NCBI RefSeq assembly: GCF_009193295.2
Contig: NZ_CP059973.1
Location: 2,418,001 to 2,482,000 of the forward strand
Direction of reading: 5' to 3'
DNA: 64,000 nucleotides
Source of the DNA: Bacteroides luhongzhouii
GTDB taxonomy: Bacteria > Bacteroidota > Bacteroidia > Bacteroidales > Bacteroidaceae
The translations under genes were made by a program, and so were the position numbers. This document shows, piece by piece, positions 35,538 to 44,335 of the stretch. Positions within the stretch are counted from its first letter, which is position 1. Each line of letters begins with the position of its first letter. The notes under the pieces were generated by a model. It was not told the DNA's origin. It searched no databases and saw only the letters and a program-made list of their open reading frames with translations.

Positions 35538-35545
35538 TACTTTTG
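35538..35545 (+). promoter_or_regulatory. -7 promoter box for the small membrane protein gene
   Basis: TACTTTTG fits TAnnTTTG and leaves a leader of about 15-20 bases before ATG 35566. No clear -33 box is seen. Confidence 0.35.
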
Positions 35546-35565
35546 TCTCATTAAAACGTTCAATC

Positions 35566-35970
35566 ATGAAAGCATTATTACCTGTATATTGTCGTCCTTT
35601 AGGATATGTTGTCTTGTTGGTAGCTCTGTTCATCCCTTTTATTTTGGTGATGCAGGGAGTCGTAACTGATAATAATTTGCTGTTTTATAAAGAATGTACA
35701 AAGTTGTTGATGATGGCAGGATGCTTGTTAATAATCTTTGCATTAAGCAAGAATGAAAGCCGTGAAACGGAGCAAATTCGTAATTCGGCTGTTCGTAATG
35801 CCATCTTTTTAACATTTTTGTTCGTCTTTGGTGGCATGTTGTGGCGTGTTATGCAAGGCGATGTGATAAATGTCGATACTTCTTCTTTTCTGACCTTTTT
35901 GGTTTTTAATGTGCTTTGTCTGGAGTTTGGTCTGAAAAAAGCGCTTGTTGATCGATTCTTTAAAAGATAA
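35566..35970 (+). CDS. Small integral membrane protein, unknown function
   Basis: 134 residues from ATG 35566. The frame is open further upstream (to 35251), but that part runs antisense through aroB, and the short spacing to a promoter box favours this start. Four hydrophobic helices are visible (about 11-32, 42-60, 76-95, 103-122), e.g. YVVLLVALFIPFILVMQG and AIFLTFLFVFGGMLW, with charged loops. No enzymatic motif is visible and I do not recognise the family. It precedes the outer-membrane protein gene by 83 bp in the same direction; the link is unclear. Confidence 0.75.
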   Translation: MKALLPVYCRPLGYVVLLVALFIPFILVMQGVVTDNNLLFYKECTKLLMMAGCLLIIFALSKNESRETEQIRNSAVRNAIFLTFLFVFGGMLWRVMQGDVINVDTSSFLTFLVFNVLCLEFGLKKALVDRFFKR

Positions 35971-36053
35971 TTTTCTTTTCAATTAAACCTTTTGCGATTC
36001 GATTTGTCAAAAAGACATTGTTATTGCTACTAATATAATCGTAAATAAGGTAA

Positions 36054-38978
36054 ATGAAAAGATTTTCAGCTGGGGTGGTGCTGATGTTGCTATGCACCTT
36101 CTCAATTTTTGCACAGAATAAGGTAATTACCGTTTCGGGACGTGTGGTGGAAGCCGACACAAAAGAGCCTGCAGCGCAGGCTACAGTTCAATTGCTATCG
36201 TTACCTGATAGCGCTTATGCCGCTGGTATAGCCAGTAGTAACCAGGGATGGTTTACTCTTCCCAAAGTAAAGGCCGGGAAATATGTGTTGAAAGTTTCCT
36301 ATATCGGGTTTCGTACCAAACTCGTACCGGTACAATTATCTGCTAACGTTACTGATAAAAAGCTGGGAACTATTGCGTTGGATCCGGATGCTGTCATGCT
36401 GAAGGAAGCAGTGATTACTGCCGAGGCTCCGCAGGTAGTTGTAAAAGAGGATACACTGGAATATAACTCAGCAGCTTATCGTACCCCCGAAGGGGCGATG
36501 CTAGAAGAGTTGGTGAAGAAACTTCCGGGAGCAGAAATTGACGATGACGGTAACGTTAAAATCAATGGTAAAGAAGTAAAGAAGATTATGGTGGATGGTA
36601 AAGAGTTCTTTGGCGGTGATGTGAAGACCGGATTGAAGAACTTACCGGTCAACATGATCGACAAACTGAAAACATACGATAAAAAATCGGATTTGGCACG
36701 TGTTACCGGAATAGATGACGGAGAAGAAGAAACTGTTCTTGACCTGAAAGTGAAGAAAGGTATGAATCAAGGCTGGTTTGGTAACGCAAGTGTTGCTGGT
36801 GGTACAGAAGATCGTTACGGAAGCAACTTAATGTTGAATCGTTTTGTTGATAACAGCCAATTCTCTTTAATCGGTTCGGCCAATAATGTGAACGATCAGG
36901 GATTCTCTGGTGGCGGTGGTGGACCTCGTTTCCGGAATAGTAATGGTTTGACTGCTACCAAGATGTTAGGGGCTAACTTTGCTACCCAGACTGAAAAATT
37001 GGAACTGGGAGGTAGTGCCCGTTATAATTTCAGTGACCGGGATGCAACATCTACAAACTACTCAGAACGTTTCCTGCAAAATGGAAATTCTTATTCAAAT
37101 TCGAACAGTAAAGGCCGCAATAAGAATACTAGCTTTAATGCAGACTTTCGGTTGGAGTGGAAACCGGACACATTGACAAATATCATTTTCCGTCCGAACG
37201 TTTCTTATGGAAAGTCTAACAGTTATTCTATTTCCGAATCGGGTACTTTTAATGGAGATCCATTTAATTTGGTGTCTAATCCTAATGAGTTTTTGAATAA
37301 GATTTTCTGGGGAAGTACGGATGACCCTTTAGAAGCTATTCGTGTCAACGCCAGCAATAGTGAATCAAAATCTGAAGGGCAGGATCTCTCTGCAAATGCT
37401 TCTTTGCAAGTGAATCGTAGATTGAATAATCAGGGACGAAACATCACTTTCCGTGGTACATTTAGTTATGGAGATAATGATAGCGAACAGTTTAGTGAAT
37501 CATTGACGCGTTATTTTGATGATAATGCAAAAAAAGAAGATGATGAGCGTAAACAATATACTACTTCTCCAACCAAGAGTTATGATTATACTGCCGAACT
37601 GACTTATAGCGAACCGATTGCGAGAGCTACCTTCTTACAGTTCCGCTATAAATTTCAATATAAATATAGTGAAAGTGACAGAAGCACATACAGCTTGATT
37701 CCTGATGCAGATAAAGGACAGGATTGGTTTTGGAATTTTGGTGATGGTCTGCCTGTGGGATATGAAGAGAATAAAGATAGAGATTTGAGTAAGTATGCTC
37801 AATATAAATATTATAACCATGATATTAATGCAGGACTAAATATTATCCGCGAGAAATATAGATTGAACTTTGGAGTATCTTTGCAACCGCAGAACACCAG
37901 ATTGGATTATAAGAAAGCCGAAGTAGATACTGTAGTAAAAAGAAATGTGTTCAATTTTGCTCCTAATGTTGACTTTCGTTACAGATTTTCTAAAGTCAGC
38001 CAGTTGCGCTTTACCTATCGGGGACGTGCAAGCCAGCCGAGTATGGAAAATTTGCTTGATGTAACTGATGACTCTAATCCGTTGAATATCCGTAAGGGTA
38101 ATCCGGGACTGAAACCTTCTTTCTCTCATTCTATGCGTTTGTTTTATAATACTTATAATGCAGATAAACAGCGTGGTATGATGGCTCATGCAAACTTGAA
38201 TATGACTCAAAATAGCATTACTAATGCCACTACTTATAATCAGAGTACTGGTGGAGTGACTGTTAAACCGGAGAATATCAACGGAAACTGGAATGCGATG
38301 GGAATGTTTGGATTCAATACAGCATTGAGAGATAAGCGGTTTACCATAAATTCTTTCTCCCGTGTTAACTATACCAATGCGGTTTCTTATCTTTTCAATG
38401 ACGATACTAAAATAAATGATAAGAACACTAGTACGACACTGACTTTCGGAGAGAATTTGAATGGAACTTTCCGTAACGACTGGTTTGAATTTACTTTGAA
38501 TGGTTCAATCAACTATAACTTTGAGCGAAACGAATTACGTCCGGAAAACAATCAGGAACCTTATACGTTCGGTTATGGTGCAAGTACTAATATATCTTTG
38601 CCTTGGAGCATGACGTTGTCTACCAATATCACTAATAACGCGCGTCGTGGTTATCGTGATGCCAGTATGAATAAGAATGAACTTATTTGGAATGCACAGA
38701 TTGCTCAAAACTTCCTGAAAGGCAATGCCGCAACCATTAGTTTTGAAGTATATGATATTCTGCGACAGCAATCTAATATCAGCCGTTCGTTAACAGCTGA
38801 TATGCGTTCTGTTTCTGAATATAACGGAATTAATAGCTATTGTATGCTTCGTTTCTCTTATCGTCTGAATGTTTTTGGAAATAAAGAAGCTCGTGGCAAT
38901 ATGCGTCATGGCGGTTTTGATGGTGGTGGTCCCCGTGGCCCGCGTGGTGGAAGCTTTGGAGGCGGCAGACCACACTAA
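36054..38978 (+). CDS. Outer membrane beta-barrel protein with carboxypeptidase-regulatory-like domain
   Basis: 974 residues; signal peptide about 1-21 (SIFAQ). A carboxypeptidase-regulatory-like sandwich (about 25-112) precedes a plug-like region (about 115-230; LPGAEIDDDGNVKINGKEVKKIMVDGKEFF) and a long barrel of the outer-membrane beta-barrel protein family of Bacteroidetes (TonB-receptor-like, not SusC type). The barrel seems to end near MLRFSYRLNVF (about 940), after which comes a Gly/Arg-rich tail (GGFDGGGPRGPRGG...). Such a tail after the last strand is odd, since the barrel-assembly signal normally sits at the C-terminus. Cargo is unknown; no SusD neighbour. Confidence 0.88.
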   Translation: MKRFSAGVVLMLLCTFSIFAQNKVITVSGRVVEADTKEPAAQATVQLLSLPDSAYAAGIASSNQGWFTLPKVKAGKYVLKVSYIGFRTKLVPVQLSANVTDKKLGTIALDPDAVMLKEAVITAEAPQVVVKEDTLEYNSAAYRTPEGAMLEELVKKLPGAEIDDDGNVKINGKEVKKIMVDGKEFFGGDVKTGLKNLPVNMIDKLKTYDKKSDLARVTGIDDGEEETVLDLKVKKGMNQGWFGNASVAGGTEDRYGSNLMLNRFVDNSQFSLIGSANNVNDQGFSGGGGGPRFRNSNGLTATKMLGANFATQTEKLELGGSARYNFSDRDATSTNYSERFLQNGNSYSNSNSKGRNKNTSFNADFRLEWKPDTLTNIIFRPNVSYGKSNSYSISESGTFNGDPFNLVSNPNEFLNKIFWGSTDDPLEAIRVNASNSESKSEGQDLSANASLQVNRRLNNQGRNITFRGTFSYGDNDSEQFSESLTRYFDDNAKKEDDERKQYTTSPTKSYDYTAELTYSEPIARATFLQFRYKFQYKYSESDRSTYSLIPDADKGQDWFWNFGDGLPVGYEENKDRDLSKYAQYKYYNHDINAGLNIIREKYRLNFGVSLQPQNTRLDYKKAEVDTVVKRNVFNFAPNVDFRYRFSKVSQLRFTYRGRASQPSMENLLDVTDDSNPLNIRKGNPGLKPSFSHSMRLFYNTYNADKQRGMMAHANLNMTQNSITNATTYNQSTGGVTVKPENINGNWNAMGMFGFNTALRDKRFTINSFSRVNYTNAVSYLFNDDTKINDKNTSTTLTFGENLNGTFRNDWFEFTLNGSINYNFERNELRPENNQEPYTFGYGASTNISLPWSMTLSTNITNNARRGYRDASMNKNELIWNAQIAQNFLKGNAATISFEVYDILRQQSNISRSLTADMRSVSEYNGINSYCMLRFSYRLNVFGNKEARGNMRHGGFDGGGPRGPRGGSFGGGRPH

Positions 38979-39007
38979 AGCAGAGTAATAGGTTCAAATA
39001 AAACAGG

Positions 39008-39050
39008 AAGTCCCGGCACAACGATTCAATGTTGTCGCCGGGACTTCTTT
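39008..39050 (+). terminator. Terminator after the outer membrane protein gene
   Basis: AAGTCCCGGC and GCCGGGACTT with inner ACAAC/GTTGT form a strong GC-rich hairpin followed by CTTTGTT. Confidence 0.75.
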
Positions 39051-39078
39051 GTTAATCCGAGAATTTACTCTATATTTG
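39048..39078 (+). promoter_or_regulatory. Promoter of cardiolipin synthase gene
   Basis: TTTG (39048-39051), exactly 19 bp, then TATATTTG (39071-39078): a full match to the Bacteroides consensus. The TTTG sits on the trailing edge of the preceding terminator. Confidence 0.7.
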
Positions 39079-39109
39079 TTGTTCAGTATCCGTATGAAAG
39101 GAGATTCCT

Positions 39110-40549
39110 ATGATTGATTGGAACTATATGCTTAGCCAGATAGCAACAGTGGCTTTTGATATTTTTTATTTTGGAGCCATTATCGGTACGATTGTCATTA
39201 TCATTCTTGACAACCGGAATCCGGTTAAAACCATGGCATGGATACTCATATTACTTTTCCTTCCTATTGTCGGACTTGTCTTTTATTTTTTCTTTGGGCG
39301 GAGTCAGCGTCGCGAACGTATCATTGGGCAAAAAAGCTACGACCGCTTATTGAAGAAACCAATGGCTGAATATCTGGCGCAGGATTGTTCGGATGTTCCC
39401 TATGAATACTCCCGTCTTATTCAGCTTTTCCGGCAAACGAATCAAGCGTTTCCATTTGAGGGGAATCGTGTGGCAGTTTATACCGAAGGATATACCAAAC
39501 TTCAATCATTGTTGCGTGAACTGCAAAAAGCGAAGCAGCATATTCATATGGAATATTACATCTTTGAAGATGATGCTATCGGGCGTATGGTCAGGGATGT
39601 GCTGATAGAAAAGGCTTCTCACGGAGTTGAAGTACGGGTTATCTATGATGATGTAGGTTGTTGGCATGTACCTAATCGTTTTTTTGAAGAAATGCGCAAT
39701 GCCGGTATCGAAGTCAGAAGCTTTTTGAAAGTACGTTTTCCTTTATTTACCAGTAGGGTGAATTACCGTAACCATAGAAAGATTGTCGTTATTGACGGGC
39801 GCGTGGGCTTCGTTGGGGGAATGAACCTGGCAGAACGTTATATGCGTGGCTTTTCCTGGGGCATTTGGCGCGATACGCATATCATGTTGGAAGGCAAGGC
39901 CGTGCATGGTTTACAAACGGCTTTTCTGCTTGATTGGTATTTTGTAGATCGCACGTTGATAACCGCTTCCCGTTATTTTCCGAAAATTGACTCCTGTGGA
40001 AGTTCTTTAGCGCAAATTGTTACGAGTGAGCCTATTGGGCCATGGAAAGAAATCATGCAGGGATTGACTGTTGCCATTACTAGTGCAAAGAATTATTTCT
40101 ATATGCAAACACCTTATTTTTTGCCTACAGAACAAATATTAGCAGCTATGCAAACAGCAGCATTGTCTGGAGTGGATGTACGCTTGATGTTGCCGGAGCG
40201 TGCTGATAACTGGATAACTCATCTTGGATCGCGTTCTTATTTGGCAGATGTGATGCAGGCCGGTGTTAAAGTCTATTTTTATAAGAAAGGTTTTCTACAT
40301 TCTAAGCTGATGGTTTCAGATGATATGCTTTCCACTGTAGGGTCTACTAATGTTGACTTTCGTAGCTTTGAGCATAACTTTGAGGTGAATGCTTTTATGT
40401 ATGACGTAGAAACTGCCCTTGAAATGAAAGAAATATTTCTTCAGGACCAGCGCGAAAGTACACAGATCTTTTTGAAGAATTGGGTCAGACGTTCGTGGCG
40501 ACAAAAAGCTGCGGAGTCTATCGTGCGTTTACTGGCTCCGCTACTTTAA
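39110..40549 (+). CDS. cls: Cardiolipin synthase (phospholipase D superfamily)
   Basis: 479 residues. Two N-terminal membrane helices (about 15-35 and 42-62) are followed by two HKD catalytic motifs: NHRKIVVIDGRVGFVGGMN (about 222-240) and HSKLMVSDDMLSTVGSTN (about 400-417). It condenses two phosphatidylglycerols (or PG with PE) to cardiolipin in the inner membrane. Length and topology match bacterial ClsA. Its 3' end converges with rsmD at a distance of 24 bp with no obvious hairpin between. Confidence 0.95.
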   Translation: MIDWNYMLSQIATVAFDIFYFGAIIGTIVIIILDNRNPVKTMAWILILLFLPIVGLVFYFFFGRSQRRERIIGQKSYDRLLKKPMAEYLAQDCSDVPYEYSRLIQLFRQTNQAFPFEGNRVAVYTEGYTKLQSLLRELQKAKQHIHMEYYIFEDDAIGRMVRDVLIEKASHGVEVRVIYDDVGCWHVPNRFFEEMRNAGIEVRSFLKVRFPLFTSRVNYRNHRKIVVIDGRVGFVGGMNLAERYMRGFSWGIWRDTHIMLEGKAVHGLQTAFLLDWYFVDRTLITASRYFPKIDSCGSSLAQIVTSEPIGPWKEIMQGLTVAITSAKNYFYMQTPYFLPTEQILAAMQTAALSGVDVRLMLPERADNWITHLGSRSYLADVMQAGVKVYFYKKGFLHSKLMVSDDMLSTVGSTNVDFRSFEHNFEVNAFMYDVETALEMKEIFLQDQRESTQIFLKNWVRRSWRQKAAESIVRLLAPLL

Positions 40550-40573
40550 TAAGGATGAAATTGTATTTGGATC

Positions 40574-41107
40574 TTATCTGAATAGTGAGAAGTTTACACT
40601 TCCATACACCCTTCTCTCAAGGAAATGTGGATTCTCTTCGAAACTATTGTCTTTTCCGTGTTCCAGCACCAATAATCCTCCTTCTTTGAGAAGATTGTTC
40701 TGAAAGATTAATTCGGGTATTGTTTCCAACTCTTTTAAAGCGTAGGGAGGATCGGCAAAAATGAAGTCGAACTGTTCGCGCCCATTCTTGATAAACTTGA
40801 ATACATCTCCGCGTATCGGCAGACACTTGTCAGTTTGCACCTCTTTCATGATTTTGCAGATGAACGAGTGATGTGCAGGATCTTTCTCAATGCTGATAAC
40901 ACGGTCGCATCCACGGGATACCAGTTCGATACTGATGCTTCCTGTCCCGGCAAACAGATCAAGAGCTGTTACTCCTTCTTCAAAATCGATATAGTTATTG
41001 AGTACATTAAACAGATTCTCTTTGGCGAAATCTGTCGTAGGGCGTGCTTTAAATGTTCGAGGCACGTCAAATCTTCTTCGTTTGTAAATACCGCTGATTA
41101 CTCGCAT
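40574..41107 (-). CDS. rsmD: 16S rRNA (guanine966-N2)-methyltransferase
   Basis: 177 residues. Class I methyltransferase with N-terminal MRVISGIYKRRRF, SAM-binding ALDLFAGTGSISIELVSRG and the catalytic DPPY motif (FIFADPPYAL). It methylates G966 of 16S rRNA. The start overlaps the end of the upstream DUF3822 gene by about 10 bp, indicating translational coupling within a three-gene operon. Confidence 0.95.
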   Translation of the reverse strand: MRVISGIYKRRRFDVPRTFKARPTTDFAKENLFNVLNNYIDFEEGVTALDLFAGTGSISIELVSRGCDRVISIEKDPAHHSFICKIMKEVQTDKCLPIRGDVFKFIKNGREQFDFIFADPPYALKELETIPELIFQNNLLKEGGLLVLEHGKDNSFEENPHFLERRVYGSVNFSLFR

Positions 41108-41868
41108 GTTAATAAGGCTTGCATGTCAATATTAGTTGCAGGATTCATAATGAATACCTGTAAGATAAACTTTTTCAGTTCACTCATTAAAACATCTTTC
41201 TCCGGAAGTATTCCGGTTAGGTGTAACTCATCCCGTTCCTGATTAAACTCCAGTTGTTTCCAGGCGTACAATAAATAGTAAATACGGTCTTCTGCATGAG
41301 TACATTCGAAGGAATTGGCCAGAAGCAGATGCCCTCGTTCAAAGCAATAGATGTCAATGCCGTCTTTGCGTACAGAAGCATACATCTTCTTACTATTTCC
41401 CAATCTGCTTTTTACAGAAAAATAATCGATGAATGGAGTAGATTGAGAATAGAAACGAGCTTCGGGATATTGTTCATTCAAAAAGGTCTGTGCGCTTTTG
41501 TCTATGCCGAAGATGACAGCTACATTATTCTTTCTTAGAATATTATAGAGCACCGTTTCGTTTTCTCTTTTCTGATGATTATGATAAAACAGAAGTTCTG
41601 CCTGTCCCTCCTCAAATAGGTCTAATGGCGCAATTGTAAAACGCTTGCTTGCCATCATTATATTTACCCGTTTGTAAGGATGATTTAGGAAGTCCGATTC
41701 GTGAAAGACCGCCTTTAGATTGGCTGTAAGGGATAGAGATGTGTCTATCTCTTTCTCTATTATTGAAAGCGAATCGTCATGAATCGGGTTATAGATAGAA
41801 AAAGAAAATCCATCCGTACTAAGACGGATGGATAAAGTATATTGTTTTGATTTAGTAAAATCAATCAT
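41098..41868 (-). CDS. DUF3822 family protein
   Basis: 256 residues, cytoplasmic, no signal peptide. Resembles the DUF3822 family often found next to rsmD in Bacteroidetes; such proteins are thought to have an actin/ASKHA-like fold, but no function is known to me. Visible features: LSIRLSTDGFSFSIYN near the N-terminus and a central VAVIFGIDKSAQTFLNEQYPEA. It shares its start codon base with the stop of the upstream gene (ATGA-type overlap at 41868) and overlaps rsmD, so the three are a coupled unit. Confidence 0.8.
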   Translation of the reverse strand: MIDFTKSKQYTLSIRLSTDGFSFSIYNPIHDDSLSIIEKEIDTSLSLTANLKAVFHESDFLNHPYKRVNIMMASKRFTIAPLDLFEEGQAELLFYHNHQKRENETVLYNILRKNNVAVIFGIDKSAQTFLNEQYPEARFYSQSTPFIDYFSVKSRLGNSKKMYASVRKDGIDIYCFERGHLLLANSFECTHAEDRIYYLLYAWKQLEFNQERDELHLTGILPEKDVLMSELKKFILQVFIMNPATNIDMQALLTCE

Positions 41869-42554
41869 TATTCCCAGTTACCAGCACCATTGTTTGGAGT
41901 ATCGATAGAACCTACCATCAAGCCGCTATATTTGCCTAGTTTAGAATCCAGGTCTTTTAGGTTGATGATTTCTTGTTTGTCAAGTCCGCTCAAATAAGTT
42001 TCGTATGGAGCTTTCACTTCGAACAAATATACTGGAGCACCAGACTTGGCAGTGTCATTTTTCACATTCATCTCAAATTGAGCACCATTTCCGTGAGGAA
42101 TATATTTCATAGAGTCGGCATTGAATCCTTTTGGATAGATAGTATCCAATACAGCTACCCACATAGTGTCACGTTTGAAGTTTTCAAGTCCCCATTTCTT
42201 AACTTCATCGTATCTGCCGGTTTTCTTTGCTTTTTCGATGATAGCCATGGCTTTCTTTTCAGTCAGTCCGTCTTCCAATTGCTTGTCAGTTAACATTCCC
42301 ATCTTCATAACGAACGGCAATTTTTGATTTTTAACGAAATCAATCAGTGTGTCTAATTGGGGTGCATACATTCCGCGGTGCAGCGAACGGTATTCCTGCT
42401 GTGCCTTACGGATGTCGATCAAACGGGCAATGACTGCTTTTTCTCTTTCTTTTTTTGCGTTTTCAAAATTGATAGGACCCATAATGCTGGTGTAACAGAT
42501 GTAAATCAGTGCAGCAGCACAAAGCACCAATACAATATTAAATACTGTTTTCAT
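41868..42554 (-). CDS. Membrane-anchored protein of unknown function
   Basis: 228 residues. One N-terminal membrane helix (about 5-22) is followed by a helical stretch (INFENAKKEREKAVIARLIDIRKAQQEYRSLHRGMYAPQLDTLIDFVK) reminiscent of pseudopilin N-terminal regions, but without a prepilin cleavage motif. The remainder is probably periplasmic with no known domain. First gene of the operon with DUF3822 and rsmD. The minus-strand box TATTTTTG (42597-42590) may be its promoter. No function is assigned. Confidence 0.8.
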   Translation of the reverse strand: MKTVFNIVLVLCAAALIYICYTSIMGPINFENAKKEREKAVIARLIDIRKAQQEYRSLHRGMYAPQLDTLIDFVKNQKLPFVMKMGMLTDKQLEDGLTEKKAMAIIEKAKKTGRYDEVKKWGLENFKRDTMWVAVLDTIYPKGFNADSMKYIPHGNGAQFEMNVKNDTAKSGAPVYLFEVKAPYETYLSGLDKQEIINLKDLDSKLGKYSGLMVGSIDTPNNGAGNWE

Positions 42555-42649
42555 GATAAATTATGTTTTTAGTTGTTATATTCGCATCGCAAAAATAGAA
42601 TAAATAAATTTAAATACGATAGTTCCTCGAACTTTTTTCTCGTACAAAA

Positions 42650-44068
42650 ATGATAAATAACTATTTAGAAAGGCAAATTAAGGAAAATTTTCCTTATCAG
42701 CCAACTTTAGAGCAGGAAATTGCTGTAAAATCTCTTTCAGAGTTTCTGCTGTCCACACTGGCAGATGAAGTCTTTGTCTTAAGAGGGTATGCTGGTACTG
42801 GTAAAACATCGTTGGTAGGGGCATTGGTGAAAACGATGGATCAGCTGCAGCAGAAATCTGTATTGTTGGCTCCTACAGGACGTGCGGCAAAAGTATTTTC
42901 AGCGTATGCAGGACATCCGGCTTTTACTATTCATAAAAAAATATATAGACAACAATCTTTTTCTAATGAGCTTAGTAACTTTTCGATCAATGACAATTTA
43001 GCTACCAATACATTGTTTATTGTCGACGAGGCTTCCATGATTTCAAACGAAGGACTGTCGGGCAGTATGTTTGGAACAGGACGTTTATTGGATGATTTGG
43101 TGCAATTTGTGTATTCGGGACAAGGTTGCCGACTCTTGTTGATGGGAGATACAGCACAGCTTCCCCCGGTAGGTGAGGAGTTGAGTCCTGCGCTTTTTGC
43201 TGATGCATTGAAAGGTTATGGACTTGAAATACGTGAGATTGATCTTACCCAAGTGGTTCGGCAGGTGCAAGAATCCGGAATATTGTGGAATGCCACGCAG
43301 TTGAGGCAACTGATAGCGGAGGATGATTGTTATTCTTTACCTAAAATAAAAATAACAGGTTTTCCTGATATTAAACTGGTACCCGGAACTGAACTGATAG
43401 AAGAACTGACTAATTGTTACGATCATGATGGTATGGATGAAACGATTGTTGTCTGTCGATCTAATAAACGTGCAAATTTATATAATAATGGAATACGTGC
43501 ACAAATTCTTTGGCGTGAAGACGAATTGAACACAGGAGATATGTTGATGATAGCCAAGAATAATTACTATTGGACAGAGAAATATAAGGAGATGGATTTT
43601 ATCGCTAATGGAGAAATTGCAGTTGTCCGGCGTGTTCGTCGAACTCGTGAAATATACGGTTTTCGTTTTGCCGAAGTTACTCTTCGCTTTCCTGACCAGA
43701 ATGATTTCGAATTGGATGCGAATCTATTATTAGACACTTTGCATTCGGACTCACCTGCATTGCCGAAAGAAGACAATGACCGATTGTTCTATACGGTACT
43801 TGAGGATTATATAGATATTCCAACCAAAAGGGACCGGATGAAAAAGATGAAAGCCGATCCACATTACAATGCTTTACAGGTGAAATATGCCTATGCAATA
43901 ACCTGTCATAAAGCACAAGGCGGACAGTGGCAGAATGTATTTTTAGATCAGGGGTATATGACGGATGAGTATTTGACTCCGGATTATTTCCGGTGGTTGT
44001 ATACAGCTTTTACTCGGGCGACAAAGACACTATATTTGGTGAATTACCCGAAAGAGCAGGTGGAATAG
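42650..44068 (+). CDS. RecD-like superfamily 1 DNA helicase
   Basis: 472 residues. Walker A GYAGTGKTSL (about 46-55), motif Ia LLAPTGRAAKVFS, Walker B FIVDEASMIS, motif III LLLMGDTAQLPPVGEE, and C-terminal UvrD_C_2 with YAITCHKAQGGQWQNVFLDQG and YTAFTRATKTLYLV. This is the short AAA/RecD-like helicase found in Bacteroidetes, not part of RecBCD. Likely 5'-3' DNA unwinding in repair; direction is inferred from family. Divergent from the rsmD operon and monocistronic. Confidence 0.92.
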   Translation: MINNYLERQIKENFPYQPTLEQEIAVKSLSEFLLSTLADEVFVLRGYAGTGKTSLVGALVKTMDQLQQKSVLLAPTGRAAKVFSAYAGHPAFTIHKKIYRQQSFSNELSNFSINDNLATNTLFIVDEASMISNEGLSGSMFGTGRLLDDLVQFVYSGQGCRLLLMGDTAQLPPVGEELSPALFADALKGYGLEIREIDLTQVVRQVQESGILWNATQLRQLIAEDDCYSLPKIKITGFPDIKLVPGTELIEELTNCYDHDGMDETIVVCRSNKRANLYNNGIRAQILWREDELNTGDMLMIAKNNYYWTEKYKEMDFIANGEIAVVRRVRRTREIYGFRFAEVTLRFPDQNDFELDANLLLDTLHSDSPALPKEDNDRLFYTVLEDYIDIPTKRDRMKKMKADPHYNALQVKYAYAITCHKAQGGQWQNVFLDQGYMTDEYLTPDYFRWLYTAFTRATKTLYLVNYPKEQVE

Positions 44069-44251
44069 TTTTGTTTTTTGAATGACTTTTAATCTTTATA
44101 TGATTTAGAGTTTTAAGGTTACATTGATTATATAATCAGTTGATCTCAATATTGTTGGATTCAAAAAAGTCTTTGAGTACAGGTTGTGGTTTGTTTATAG
44201 ATGAAAAGAGTATTTTAAGATAAGAGCTAGCATTAGATAAAAATAGATAGC

Positions 44252-44310
44252 AATAATCCCTTTATTTAACTCTATTCACAGATTTGGAAAGAGTAAATAA
44301 AGGGATTATT
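44252..44310. terminator. Bidirectional terminator between helicase and surface-glycan operon
   Basis: AATAATCCCTTTATTTA...CTCT (from 44252) pairs with AGAG...TAAATAAAGGGATTATT (to 44310), about 20 bp per arm. It sits 26 bp after the end of the minus-strand operon and can serve both directions. Confidence 0.85.
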
Positions 44311-44335
44311 CTATAAACTATTCTTTATATATTAA

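Noticed and set aside
35251..35565. Upstream extension of the small membrane protein
   Set aside because: Runs antisense through aroB; the ATG at 35566 follows a promoter box and starts a typical membrane protein.
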